Assembly (NCBI GenBank): GCA_002869695.1
Contig: PKUD01000204.1
Location: forward strand, 91,580-155,579
Reading direction: 5' to 3'
Length of the DNA: 64,000 nt
DNA from: Desulfuromonas sp.
GTDB taxonomy: Bacteria; Desulfobacterota; Desulfuromonadia; Desulfuromonadales; Geopsychrobacteraceae
Position numbers and translations under genes: made by a program. Below, piece by piece: positions 21,382 to 30,501 of the stretch. The notes beneath the pieces were generated by a model. It was not told the origin of the DNA, did not search any database, and saw nothing but the letters and a program-made list of their open reading frames with translations. Numbering within the stretch: the stretch's first letter is position 1; every line of letters begins with the position of its first letter.

Positions 21382-21896
21382 TCCAGAAGATGTCCCGCAG
21401 AGAACAGCTCATGGTCCTTGCGGCTGTGGTCGCGGTCGCCCTAGTGGCAATCTGGCTCGGCGTAGTTGAACCCTACCGGTCCGCACTCGCCAAACTGGAC
21501 AGCCAGATCAGCAATCGCAGTAATAGTCTGGGCGAAGTGAAAAAATTGCAGCAGGACATTCTGCGCCTGCAGCAGCAGCTGGCCGGTACCTCGGACCGCA
21601 AAGAGATGGACGGGCCGCTCTTTTCCCATGTAGAACGAGTAACTGAACAGGTGGGGGTGAGGGTAAATCTACTTTCGATGCGCCCGCAGCAGACAACTCA
21701 GCAGGGTGAATATCGGCAACAGCTGGTCGAGTTGAAACTGGAGAAGCTGACTATTCCGCAGCTGGTTCGGTTTCTCTACGCGATCGAATACTCAGGGCAG
21801 GGAACCCAGGTCAAATCATTGCGGATCAAGCGCCGTTTTGACGATCACTCCAGCCTGGATGTAAATCTCACCGTGTTCAGTTTGGAAAAAAGTTGA
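21378..21896 (+). CDS. gspM: Type II secretion protein GspM
   Basis: 172 aa. A short cytoplasmic N-terminus, one membrane helix (about 12-30, LMVLAAVVAVALVAIWLGVV), a coiled coil (about 38-70) and a small periplasmic ferredoxin-like domain form the GspM/PilO layout. It stabilises GspL. It overlaps gspL by 4 bases (ATGA). Confidence 0.88.
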   Translation: MIQKMSRREQLMVLAAVVAVALVAIWLGVVEPYRSALAKLDSQISNRSNSLGEVKKLQQDILRLQQQLAGTSDRKEMDGPLFSHVERVTEQVGVRVNLLSMRPQQTTQQGEYRQQLVELKLEKLTIPQLVRFLYAIEYSGQGTQVKSLRIKRRFDDHSSLDVNLTVFSLEKS

Positions 21897-22774
21897 TGGG
21901 ATTTTTCAGCAAGCATATTAAACGCTCAGGGCAGGGGATGCCGGGACAGGGAAGGCTGGCAGCTCTTTGTCTGTTACTGTTTCTTGTCTCGCTGGCCGTC
22001 GGGGTTGTCAGCGGCTTTCCCTCCGAGGCGCTGCGCAACCGGATGGTTCAGGAAATCACCAGGCAGACCGGCTTGGCTGTCAGCAGCACCGCGATGGAGC
22101 TGGGGTTCCCGGCAGAGGTTCGCTTCGATCTGACGGTTGACCCCCATCATCCGCAGGTCGCACCGCTTGTCTTCCCTCAGCTGCAGCTCCAACCGGTCTG
22201 GACATCACTGGTCAGTGGCCCCAAAACAGCCAGTTTACAGGGTCGCTTCGCCGATGGAAAGGTCGCTGCAACGTTCAGCAGCGAAGACCATCTGCAGCTT
22301 AATCTGCAGGGGATTCGACTGGCGCCACTGCAAAAAACGGATAACCCCTATCGCCTGGACGGTGTCTTGCGGGGTGAACTGGATGGCCGGCAGATTTCGC
22401 AAGCGGGGAGTGCGGACGCCCTTTTTTCTGCTGAGGTAAGTAACCTTGTTGTTTTCGGCCTTGAGCAGTTGGCATTGCCGGAGAGTCTGGCGCTGGGGCA
22501 GCTTACGCTGCAGGGGCGATTGCGCGGACAGCGGCTGAGCCTGGAAAAAGTCACCCTCGCCGGGGATTTTGCTGGATTGACCGGCAATGGCACGATTCAG
22601 CTCGGCGTCAGCCCGCAGCGGACCCGGCTGAACTTGCGCATCACCGCAACCCCGGGACGCTCCTTCCCCGAATCTTTGAAACCGCTGATCGAACTCTCCG
22701 GGGTAAAGCCGACTCCGGATGGCAGCTATCGGTTCCGCATTGCCGGAACGCTTGCCAGGCCTTTGTTTAGATAA
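21896..22774 (+). CDS. gspN: Type II secretion protein GspN
   Basis: 292 aa. An N-terminal membrane helix (about 21-40) is followed by a periplasmic beta-rich domain with repeated short strands, similar to GspN/AsmA-type proteins. Homologues follow gspM in deltaproteobacteria. Its role is unclear; it is often dispensable. ATG 21896 shares a base with the gspM stop. It ends the operon. Confidence 0.8.
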   Translation: MGFFSKHIKRSGQGMPGQGRLAALCLLLFLVSLAVGVVSGFPSEALRNRMVQEITRQTGLAVSSTAMELGFPAEVRFDLTVDPHHPQVAPLVFPQLQLQPVWTSLVSGPKTASLQGRFADGKVAATFSSEDHLQLNLQGIRLAPLQKTDNPYRLDGVLRGELDGRQISQAGSADALFSAEVSNLVVFGLEQLALPESLALGQLTLQGRLRGQRLSLEKVTLAGDFAGLTGNGTIQLGVSPQRTRLNLRITATPGRSFPESLKPLIELSGVKPTPDGSYRFRIAGTLARPLFR

Positions 22775-22803
22775 GGGCGAACAGGGCAATAAGGGTATTG
22801 ATT

Positions 22804-22827
22804 GCTCGACAGAGAAATCCGTCGAGC
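22804..22827. terminator. Hairpin between the convergent gspN and SDR genes
   Basis: GCTCGAC, ten bases, GTCGAGC is a seven-base-pair stem lying between two convergent stops. The plus-strand side is followed by a T-rich stretch (CTTATTTACTTTTTTG). It could serve as a weak terminator. Confidence 0.5.
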
Positions 22828-22828
22828 C

Positions 22829-23731
22829 TTATTTACTTTTTTGCAGGTATGCCGAAACTCCCGCCGCAAATGTGTCCTGTTTGATCTTAAAAAAGTCCTG
22901 CCAAGGAGCCTGATCACAGCAGTTTTCTTCCAACAGCATCTGTAACTGATCTTTGGTGATCGGGAACAAACGGAATCCTTCCAGCATACTGACGAGTGGT
23001 TTCATCACCAGCAGGGGATGATAAATTTTACAGACGGAAGATTTCCCCAGAGCTTTTCCGATTGTATCAATGACCTGATTATAGCTGAGTTGCTCGGGTC
23101 CACCACAGTGAAAGACCTGCCCGATGCTGTCCGGTCTTGAGAGGGCTTGGGCGAAACTTCGAGCAACGTCTGCGACGGCGACCGGCTGAAGGCGATAGCG
23201 ACCATTGCCGATGACCGGCATGACTGGAAGCTTGCGCATCATGTCGGCCAGCATGGTAACAAACTCGTCATTAGGGCCGTAAATGAGTGAGGGACGGAAG
23301 ATGGTCCAGTCCAGCCTTGAGTTACGGACCGCCTCCTCTGCGAGCCATTTGGTTTGATGGTAAGCAGTGACCGCATCGGGGCGGGTCCCGTTGGCGCTCA
23401 TCTGCAAAAAACGTTTAATCCCCTGCTCCTCGGCTCCGGCGAGGAGATTTTGAGTCGCTTCAACATGCATTCGTTGAAAGGTAATTCCCTGGCTGGGGAA
23501 CTCTCGGATGATCCCAATCAGGTTGATGATCGCCTGGCAACCTGTAAGTCCGCCGCTCAGGCTGTCAGGGGAGGTGGCATCACCGCGGTGGATTTCCACC
23601 CCGGGCAGTTCCGGAAGTGTAGACACCGAGTCCGGCCGGACCAGGCAGCGGACCGAAATCTTTTCATCAACCAGCTGTTTCAGCAGTTCCTGCCCAACGA
23701 AACCGGTGGCCCCGGTCAGAAAAACTTTCAT
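22829..23731 (-). CDS. NAD(P)-binding extended SDR / complex I NDUFA9-type epimerase-like protein
   Basis: 300 aa from ATG 23731, with GAGGAG eight bases upstream. The N-terminal Rossmann motif is MKVFLTGATGFVGQEL, followed by LIGIIREFPSQGITFQRMHVEAT, an atypical YHQTK active-site helix and a VIGNGRYRLQPVAVADVARSF segment. These are hallmarks of the NDUFA9-like SDR subgroup. Substrate unknown; relatives are linked to quinone, carotenoid or sugar metabolism. It is monocistronic and convergent to the gsp operon. Confidence 0.87.
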   Translation of the reverse strand: MKVFLTGATGFVGQELLKQLVDEKISVRCLVRPDSVSTLPELPGVEIHRGDATSPDSLSGGLTGCQAIINLIGIIREFPSQGITFQRMHVEATQNLLAGAEEQGIKRFLQMSANGTRPDAVTAYHQTKWLAEEAVRNSRLDWTIFRPSLIYGPNDEFVTMLADMMRKLPVMPVIGNGRYRLQPVAVADVARSFAQALSRPDSIGQVFHCGGPEQLSYNQVIDTIGKALGKSSVCKIYHPLLVMKPLVSMLEGFRLFPITKDQLQMLLEENCCDQAPWQDFFKIKQDTFAAGVSAYLQKSK

Positions 23732-23992
23732 GGTTAACTCCTCTATAGTAATCACTCCATTATATCATCCCGGTGCGAGCCATGAGAAATCAGGAAAAAT
23801 AGCACAAGTTCGAGAGCGTTTGGCATGCAGCTGCTTGAGGGACATCAGGTTGACGTCAAACAGTGTTATGCTCAGCGTGGCAGCTAAATGCTCCAATTAA
23901 GGAAATTTGTAAGATTTCTGCTATAGTCACATAGCATAGTGAGCATATTTTCTGTTGTTTATGCGTTGCCTGAAATTGAAAGGAGAGATGTC

Positions 23993-25117
23993 ATGCAGAA
24001 CCCTGAAACCAGACTGCCGGAAGGGTCTGTCCCGGAAGAAATCCTGCAGCAATGGGAGAAGAGAGGGGTTTCACGGCGGAGCTTTCTGAAATTCTGTTCC
24101 GCAATGACGGCAACCCTGGCCTTACCGGTCACCATGATGGGCCGAGTGGCGCAGGCACTCGAAGCGGATAGTAGCCCGCCGCTTATCTGGCTGGAATTCC
24201 AGGACTGCGCTGGTGACTCGGAGGCGTTTCTGCGCGCGAACCAACCGACCGCCGCTGAGATTATACTTGACTACCTGTCGGTCGATTATCATGAAACGAT
24301 TATGGCTGCTGCGGGGCATCAGGCTGAAGCCGCCAAGCATCAGACTATAGAAAAATATAAAGGTAAATACCTGGTGGTTGTGGAAGGCTCGATCCCGATG
24401 GCCGATGGCGGTGTATATTGTACGGTCGGCGGAGACTCGGCACTCAATATTGCCCGGCAGGTTTGTGGAAACGCTGCTGCGACCATTGCGGTGGGCTCCT
24501 GCGCCACCTTCGGCGGTATCCCAGCTGCGACGCCAAATCCGACTGGCGCTGTTTCGGTGAGGGAAGCAGTCCCCGGCGCAACAGTAATCAATCTTCCCGG
24601 CTGCCCGGTCAATGTACAAAACCTGACCGCGACAATCGTTCACTATCTGACGTTCGGCAGGCTTCCCGCGACAGACCAGCTCGCCCGACCGAAGTTTGCA
24701 TACGGCAAGCGGATTCACGACAATTGCGAGCGGCGCTCGCATTTCGATGCGGGCCAGTACGCTGAAACGTTCGGTGACCCGGGCCATCGACAAGGCTGGT
24801 GCCTTTATAAGCTGGGGTGCAAGGGTCCGGAAACGTTCCACAATTGTCCGACGGTCCGTTACAACGAGGGTTCCAGCTGGCCGATTCAGGCAGGTCATGG
24901 CTGCCTGGGGTGCAGTGAACCGCAGTTCTGGGATGCCATGACTCCATTCTACCGGCGTCTGCCACAGGTGCCCGGTTTTGGAGTTGAATCGACTGCGGAC
25001 AAGATCGGTCTTGGTCTGATTGCGGCGACGGGAGTGGCGTTTGCGGCTCATGCAGTTGCCAGCTCATTCCGCAAAGGCGACAAACTAGAAGCCGACCAAG
25101 TCGTGAAGGAGGATTAA
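23993..25117 (+). CDS. hyaA: [NiFe] uptake hydrogenase small subunit, Tat-exported, membrane-anchored, with Asp at the proximal cluster
   Basis: 374 aa. Twin-arginine signal SRRSFLKF (27-34), iron-sulfur domains and a C-terminal membrane anchor (about 343-362). The usual proximal-cluster pair C-x-x-C reads D-C-A-G-D here (Cys72 and Asp75). The other two ligands, GSCATFGG and LPGCPVN, are kept, so three Cys and one Asp bind the cluster, as described for the oxygen-tolerant actinobacterial-type enzyme. Distal (His/Cys3) and medial (Cys3) cluster residues are present. ATG 23993 follows AAAGGAGAG. It passes electrons from H2 to the cytochrome b encoded downstream. Confidence 0.93.
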   Translation: MQNPETRLPEGSVPEEILQQWEKRGVSRRSFLKFCSAMTATLALPVTMMGRVAQALEADSSPPLIWLEFQDCAGDSEAFLRANQPTAAEIILDYLSVDYHETIMAAAGHQAEAAKHQTIEKYKGKYLVVVEGSIPMADGGVYCTVGGDSALNIARQVCGNAAATIAVGSCATFGGIPAATPNPTGAVSVREAVPGATVINLPGCPVNVQNLTATIVHYLTFGRLPATDQLARPKFAYGKRIHDNCERRSHFDAGQYAETFGDPGHRQGWCLYKLGCKGPETFHNCPTVRYNEGSSWPIQAGHGCLGCSEPQFWDAMTPFYRRLPQVPGFGVESTADKIGLGLIAATGVAFAAHAVASSFRKGDKLEADQVVKED

Positions 25118-25120
25118 CTC

Positions 25121-26833
25121 ATGGCCAGAAAAATTGCAGTCGATCCGATTACCCGTATAGAAGGTCACCTGCGGATAGAAGCTCAGATCGAAGGAGGAAA
25201 AATCACCAACGCCTGGAGCTCTTCAACTATGTACCGCGGCATTTAGACCATCCTTAAAGGTCGTGATCCGCGTGACGCCCATCACTTTACTCAGCGATTT
25301 TGCGGTGTCTGCACGACGGTTCATTCCATGGCCAGCATTCGGGCAGTTGAAGACGCACTGAAAATCCAGATCCCCGATAATGCTCGGTTGATTCGCAATA
25401 TCATCATGGGCATTCAGAACGTCCAGGACCATGTGATCCACTTTTACCATCTGCACGCCCTTGACTGGGTCGATATCACCGGAGCTCTCAAGGCTGACCC
25501 GCAGAAGACGGCACAGTTGGCGCAGTCTATTTCCAACTGGAAACTGTCGAGTGCCACGTACTTCAAGGGGATTCAGGAGCGCATCGGGGCCTTTGTCGGG
25601 ACCGGACGGCTTGGCCCCTTTGCCAACGCTTACTGGGGGCACAGTGCCTACAAGCTGCCGCCGGAAGCGAACCTGATGGCAGTAGCTCACTATCTGGAAG
25701 CCCTGGAATGGCAGAAAGATGTCATCAGAATCCATGCAATCCTGGGCTCTAAAAATCCACACCCGCAAACCTTCCTGGTCGGCGGCATGTCGATTCCGGT
25801 CGATCCGGACAGTCAGAATGCGATCAACGCCGACAAGTTGGCGCTGATCGGCAAACTGCTTAAAAAAGCCCGCATCTTTGTCGAGCAGGTCTACATCCCC
25901 GACCTGCTGGCGGTGGCCTCCTTCTACAAGGAGTGGGCGGGCATCGGCGGCTGAGTCGGTAACTTCCTCTGCTATGGTGATTTTCCCATGGACAGCGGCG
26001 GCGGAACCGACAATCTCTACTTCCCGCGCGGCGTCATCATGGGCAAGGATATAGCTAACGTGATGGAAATGGACGAGCGCAAGATCACCGAGTACGTGAC
26101 CAGTTCCTGGTACAGCTATAGTGCCGGTGACGACAAGGGGATGCATCCTTACGATGGAGAAACCACGCCGAACTATACCGGTCCGCCGCCCCCTTATGAG
26201 TTCCTTGATACCGACAGCAAGTACTCATGGGTCAAGGCCCCGCGCTATATGGACCAGCCGATGGAGGTTGGACCCTTGGCGCGCGTTCTGGTCGCTTACG
26301 CCAGTGGTAACGAAGATGCCAAAGCAATCGTCGGGCATGTCCTGTCAACTCTCGGCGTCGGAGCGGAAGCCCTCTTCTCGACCCTTGGCCGGACTGCGGC
26401 CCGGGGTGTTGACTGCCTGATGCTGGCACGAAAGAGCGAGCTCTGGCTCAAACAGCTGGCAGACAACATGGGGCGCGGGATTCTCGAAGTCCACAACGGT
26501 GAGAAGTGGGATCCGGCAACCTGGCCGAAAGAAGCCCAGGGATTCGGCTATCATGAAGCGCCACGGGGTGCCTTAGGACATTGGATCCGGATCGAGAATG
26601 GAGCGATAGCCAACTATCAGGCGGTGGTTCCTTCAACCTGGAATGCCGGCCCCCGTGATGCGAGCGGACAGCTGGGCCCCTATGAATCGGCACTGATCGG
26701 TACGCCGATTACCAATGAGGAGCAGCCGCTGGAAATTCTGCGGACCGTCCATTCCTTCGACCCGTGCCTGGCCTGCGCGGTTCATGTCCTAGATGGTCGC
26801 GGCAAAGAGATTATCAAGGTGAAAGTCCTCTAG
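25121..26833 (+). pseudogene. hyaB: [NiFe] uptake hydrogenase large subunit, interrupted by in-frame TAG and TGA
   Basis: 570 codons. Nickel-site motifs are intact: RFCGVC (Cys61, Cys64) and DPCLACAVH (Cys549, Cys552), followed by a 15-residue tail that the maturation protease removes. Codon 42 (25244-25246) is TAG in YRGI-x-TILKGRDPRDA, where the family has the proton-transfer Glu. Codon 278 (25952-25954) is TGA in GIGG-x-VGNFLCYG, where Gly is expected. GAG-to-TAG and GGA-to-TGA are both single G-to-T changes. As read, no active enzyme could be made. ATG 25121 follows AAGGAGG, three bases after hyaA. All other parts look functional. Confidence 0.93.
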
Positions 26834-26850
26834 GAAGGGAGGCAGAAGCC

Positions 26851-27504
26851 ATGCTCGAAATACGTTATGTCTGGGAACTGCCCGTTAGAGTGTCTCATTG
26901 GGTCAATGCCGTTTGTGTTCTGGTGCTATCGGTGACCGGGTTCTATATCGGCAATCCGTTCTATCCTGCATCAGATACGGCGGCTTATATCATGGGCTGG
27001 AACCGTTTTATCCACTTTACCTTTGCCTATCTGTTTCTGGCATCTTTGATTGTCAGGTTTTACTGGTTTCTCTTTGGCAATCACCATTCGTCATGGCGGA
27101 TGTTCTTTCCTTGGGCGACGAAATCCGGTCGCAAGGCAGCAATCACTTTCTTCCGCTATTATACGTTTACTGGTCCGAAATTGCCTTACGAAGTCGGACA
27201 CAATCCGCTGGCTGCCATGGCCTATGCCGGAGTGTATTCGCTGTTTGTTCTGCAGCTTGTAACCGGCTTTGCAATCTACGGACAGTTTCAGCCCGATGGT
27301 TTCTGGTTCGGGATTTTTGGCACTTTGCTGACCTGGATCGATGTGCAGACCCTGCGGCTGGTGCATCATCTGACCATGTGGCTCTTGGGCGGATTTTTCA
27401 TCAACCACTTCTACAGTGCCTGGCTGATGGACGTGAAGGAGATGAACGGAGTCATGAGCAGTATTTTCAGCGGGTACAAGTTCGTTGAGCGGGATGACCT
27501 CTGA
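26851..27504 (+). CDS. cybH: Ni/Fe-hydrogenase b-type cytochrome subunit
   Basis: 217 aa. Four hydrophobic helices (about 20-40, 58-80, 126-148, 175-195) with conserved His residues (VSHWVN near 15, FIHFTFAY near 57, LVHHLTMW near 170) that bind two hemes, as in HyaC/HupC. It takes electrons from the small subunit's distal cluster and reduces quinone. ATG 26851 is preceded by GGAAGGGAGG. The last base is shared with the protease start. Confidence 0.94.
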   Translation: MLEIRYVWELPVRVSHWVNAVCVLVLSVTGFYIGNPFYPASDTAAYIMGWNRFIHFTFAYLFLASLIVRFYWFLFGNHHSSWRMFFPWATKSGRKAAITFFRYYTFTGPKLPYEVGHNPLAAMAYAGVYSLFVLQLVTGFAIYGQFQPDGFWFGIFGTLLTWIDVQTLRLVHHLTMWLLGGFFINHFYSAWLMDVKEMNGVMSSIFSGYKFVERDDL

Positions 27505-27983
27505 TGTCGATCCTGGTGCTCGGGCTGGGAAACCTGGTGATGACCGACGATGCGCTGGGGAGTCTGGTGGTCAGAACACTCGCGCAGCGTTTCACCTTTC
27601 CCGAAGAGGTGGAACTGTTGGACGGGGGAACCCTGGGACTGGACCTGCTGCCGCGACTCGAAGGGATAACAAAACTTCTGGTGGTCGATGCGCTGGAGAT
27701 GGGCGCCGAACCGGGCACCCTTTTCCGTCTGAAGGGGGAGGCGGTGCCGCGGGCGTTTGCCAACAAGCTCTCGGTTCACCAGATGGGCTTGCAGGATCTT
27801 CTGGCGGTGGCTGAACTCCAGGGTCATCTTCCCCCGCAACTGGTCGTCTGGGGTGCCCAGTCGGCGTCGATTGAAATGGGTACGGAGCTGTCGGACCAGC
27901 TTGTCCCGGCCCTGGAAAAGGTTGTTGCCGCGGTGGTGGAGGAACTGGCCGGGTGGGGTGCGCTACCGGTGCAGGCAGCCTGA
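27504..27983 (+). CDS. hyaD: Hydrogenase maturation endopeptidase (HyaD/HybD family)
   Basis: 159 aa. The N-terminal VLGLGNLVMTDDALG (5-19), LLVVDALEMG near 55-64 and SVHQMGLQDLL near 91-101 supply the Asp/His residues that bind the large-subunit nickel. The enzyme cuts the C-terminal tail after DPCxxCxxH, which the large subunit here still has. It overlaps the cytochrome b stop in TGATG style. Other hyp maturation genes are not in the window. Confidence 0.93.
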   Translation: MSILVLGLGNLVMTDDALGSLVVRTLAQRFTFPEEVELLDGGTLGLDLLPRLEGITKLLVVDALEMGAEPGTLFRLKGEAVPRAFANKLSVHQMGLQDLLAVAELQGHLPPQLVVWGAQSASIEMGTELSDQLVPALEKVVAAVVEELAGWGALPVQAA

Positions 27984-28045
27984 ACGTGGGGAAACGAGGG
28001 CCGGGGCTCGCCGGCTGCCAGTCCATATTTCAGGAGACGCACAGG

Positions 28046-28459
28046 GTGCTGAGACTTTTTGTGTTGCTGGCTGGGGTGACATTCCTGTTGTTCGCTTGCA
28101 AGGACAGCTCCTATGAGGTTCCGCAGAGAACCGTCCCGACCTCCATGCTGGGCGAGGAACAGAGTCAACGCTGTGGAGAGGACCTGTTTTTCCGGATGTG
28201 TCAAGAATGTCATGGGACGTTAAGCGAGGGTCGCAACCCGCGCGCTGAACGGTTTGTCCCCCCTGCCCCCGATTTCCACGAACAGCATTATTCCCAGACA
28301 GATCCCGCCTACCTCTACTGGCGTATCGAAGAAGGCAAGCGGGCCGAGCCTTTCCGCAGTCGCGGATCGATAATGCCTGCCTGGAAACCACATTTATCCG
28401 AGCAGCAGATATGGTGCCTGGTGGCCTACCTGCAGTACCGCGGTGGACAGGAGAGATAA
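28046..28459 (+). CDS. Monoheme cytochrome c lipoprotein at the end of the hydrogenase operon
   Basis: 137 aa from GTG 28046 (AGGAGA eight bases upstream). A short signal peptide ends in LLFAC, a lipobox, so it is probably a lipoprotein. One heme site, CQECH, occurs at about residue 52-56, and a Met in GSIMPAW is a likely sixth ligand, the class I cytochrome c pattern. It follows hyaD by about 60 bases, so it may be an electron partner of the hydrogenase. A longer reading from 27953 would overlap hyaD and lacks a good site. Confidence 0.78.
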   Translation: MLRLFVLLAGVTFLLFACKDSSYEVPQRTVPTSMLGEEQSQRCGEDLFFRMCQECHGTLSEGRNPRAERFVPPAPDFHEQHYSQTDPAYLYWRIEEGKRAEPFRSRGSIMPAWKPHLSEQQIWCLVAYLQYRGGQER

Positions 28460-28654
28460 TATCTTCTGAAACCAAACACTTTTTTAAATTCACTAAAATA
28501 TCAGGTAACGCTTGCCCTCCTTTGGTTTCCCACTCACATCCTCCACCAATTCAGCGGTTCCCGAAATAGTCGAGTGTTTTCAGGGTATTTCTAAGGGAAC
28601 TCGTTTTTTATTGAGAATAAATTTGCGCCCAGGGAAAAAAACGTCCCTCAACCC

Positions 28655-28708
28655 TTGCCTTGATAACATCATTTGAGATATAGTCCGGCCGTTTAAACCG
28701 GCCGGTTT
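28655..28708 (+). promoter_or_regulatory. Candidate pckA promoter with a 14-bp palindrome at the transcript start
   Basis: TTGCCT (28655-28660), 18 bases, TATAGT (28679-28684) is a likely promoter. AAACCGGCCGGTTT (28695-28708) is a perfect palindrome just after the predicted start, so it is either an operator or a 5' hairpin. The rest of the 305-base gap (28460-28764) is AT-rich and holds no convincing gene; a small AGGGA...TCCCT hairpin at 28631-28648 is the only other structure seen. Confidence 0.5.
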
Positions 28709-28764
28709 TGACGGAGACAATCCTATATCCCAAGATGGAAAGAAAACCATCCATGGAGGCATTG

Positions 28765-30345
28765 ATGAGCGAGTTGAGTGCAGAAATTCTGGGGCTGAAG
28801 AGTGTGGGCAAGGTTTTTCGTAACCTCAGTTATGATGAGCTGTTTGCTTGTGAAACTGAGAACAAGGAAGGGGCTGTTTCACAAAACGGGACCATGATGG
28901 TCGATACCGGAAAGTTTACCGGCCGTTCACCCAAGGACAAGTATTTTGTCAAGCAGGCTCCCTCCAGCGACAACCTGGCCTGGGGCAAGATCAACCAGCC
29001 GGTTTCTGCCGAAATCTTTGATGAGCTCTATGCCGAGGTCATCGATTATCTCTCAGGCAAGGATGTGTATGTGACCGACGGCTACTGCGGTGCCAACCCC
29101 GATACCCGCAAGCAGGTCCGTTTTATCACTGAAATAGCCTGGCAGTCTCATTTCACCAAGAACATGTTTATCCGCCCTGATGATGCCGACCTGCCCGGAT
29201 TTGCTCCAGACTTCCGGGTCTATAACGCTGCTGGCCTGTCCAACAAACGCTGGCAGGAGATGGGGCTGAATTCCGATGTCTTCGTTATTTTCAATATTGA
29301 AAAAAATGTGGCGATCATCGGCGGGACCTGGTACGGCGGTGAGATGAAAAAGGGCATCTTCACCATGATGAATTACTGGCTGCCGCTGGAAGGGATCCTG
29401 TCGATGCACTGCAGCGCCAATATCGGTCATGTCGGTGATGTCTGCCTGTTCTTCGGTCTTTCCGGAACCGGGAAGACCACCCTTTCGACCGACCCGCGCC
29501 GCAAATTGATCGGTGATGATGAGCATGGCTGGGATGCCGCCGGGATCTTCAACTTCGAAGGCGGTTGTTATGCCAAGTGTATCGATCTTTCCGAAGAGAG
29601 TGAACCGGAGATTTACCACGCGATCAAGCGGAATGCCCTGCTGGAGAACGTGGTTGCGGATGCTAACGGCGTGATTGACTTCAGCGATGGGTCAAAAACC
29701 GAAAATACCCGGGTCTCCTACCCCATCGACCATATCCACAATCACGAGCCAACCCTGAAGGGCGGTCACCCGAAAAACATTATCTTCCTGACCTGCGATG
29801 CGTTCGGCGTGTTGCCGCCGGTCTCCAGGTTGAGCAAAGAGCAGGCAATGTACTATTTCCTCTCCGGCTACACAGCAAAGGTTGCCGGGACCGAGCGCGG
29901 TGTGACTGAACCGCAGGCCACTTTTTCAAGCTGTTTCGGCGAAGCGTTCCTGCCCCTGCCTCCGACCGCCTATGCGAAACTGCTCGGTGAGAAGATGGAA
30001 GAGCATGGCGTTAACGCATACCTGGTCAACACCGGCTGGGCCGGTGGCGGCTACGGCGTCGGCAAACGGATGAGTATCAAGGCAACCCGGGCCTGTATCA
30101 ATGCCATTCTCGACGGCAGCATCAATACGGTAGAGTTTGATACCACCCGCTTCTTCAAGCTGAATATCCCGAAAGAACTTCCCGGGGTGGATAGCCACCT
30201 GCTGAATCCGCGCAATGCTTGGGCTGACAAGGATTCTTTTGATGCGACTGCGGCTAAACTGGCCGGAATGTTCATCGACAACTTCAAGAAATACACTACC
30301 GGCAACGATGATTTCGACTTTACTCAGGCAGGTCCCAAAGCCTAA
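28765..30345 (+). CDS. pckA: Phosphoenolpyruvate carboxykinase (ATP)
   Basis: 526 aa, family length 520-540. Substrate segment [11 protein letters not shown] (about 52-62), [13 protein letters not shown] (metal site), P-loop [11 protein letters not shown] (about 231-241), LIGDDEHGW (metal Asp) and the C-terminal [14 protein letters not shown] are all present. It interconverts oxaloacetate plus ATP with PEP, CO2 and ADP, linking the TCA cycle to gluconeogenesis. ATG 28765 is preferred because GGAGG (28755-28759) is five bases upstream. In-frame ATGs at 28738 and 28753 would absorb that site. Confidence 0.96.
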   Translation: MSELSAEILGLKSVGKVFRNLSYDELFACETENKEGAVSQNGTMMVDTGKFTGRSPKDKYFVKQAPSSDNLAWGKINQPVSAEIFDELYAEVIDYLSGKDVYVTDGYCGANPDTRKQVRFITEIAWQSHFTKNMFIRPDDADLPGFAPDFRVYNAAGLSNKRWQEMGLNSDVFVIFNIEKNVAIIGGTWYGGEMKKGIFTMMNYWLPLEGILSMHCSANIGHVGDVCLFFGLSGTGKTTLSTDPRRKLIGDDEHGWDAAGIFNFEGGCYAKCIDLSEESEPEIYHAIKRNALLENVVADANGVIDFSDGSKTENTRVSYPIDHIHNHEPTLKGGHPKNIIFLTCDAFGVLPPVSRLSKEQAMYYFLSGYTAKVAGTERGVTEPQATFSSCFGEAFLPLPPTAYAKLLGEKMEEHGVNAYLVNTGWAGGGYGVGKRMSIKATRACINAILDGSINTVEFDTTRFFKLNIPKELPGVDSHLLNPRNAWADKDSFDATAAKLAGMFIDNFKKYTTGNDDFDFTQAGPKA

Positions 30346-30377
30346 GTTTCGGTTTGCAAGAATGTCCTGTGTGCCCC

Positions 30378-30408
30378 AAAGGCAGCCGGTTCCGTCGGCT
30401 GCCTTTTT
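30378..30408 (+). terminator. Rho-independent terminator after pckA
   Basis: AAAGGCAGCCG, seven bases, CGGCTGCCTTT is an eleven-base-pair stem ending in five T (30404-30408). It lies 33 bases after the pckA stop. Confidence 0.92.
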
Positions 30409-30501
30409 GTTTGCGCGGACGTGCTTGACAGTAGGTGAGAGAAAAATAATAATGGTCGTCTAAAGATTGCTCTTGCGTATCAGCAGAAGAGGCCATACAG
30501 A

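Noticed and set aside
23821..23892. Sigma-54 type promoters upstream of the hydrogenase
   Set aside because: TGGCATGCAGCTGCT and TGGCAGCTAAATGCT both have nine bases between GG and GC; the consensus needs ten.
15230..25246. TAG codons read as pyrrolysine or a general code change
   Set aside because: The internal stops include TAG, TGA and TAA, all of which also serve as normal stops here, so no single reassignment explains them.
25952..25954. TGA in the hydrogenase gene as selenocysteine
   Set aside because: Selenocysteine in [NiFeSe] enzymes lies in the C-terminal DPCxxC motif, which has normal Cys codons here; the TGA replaces a Gly far from the active site.
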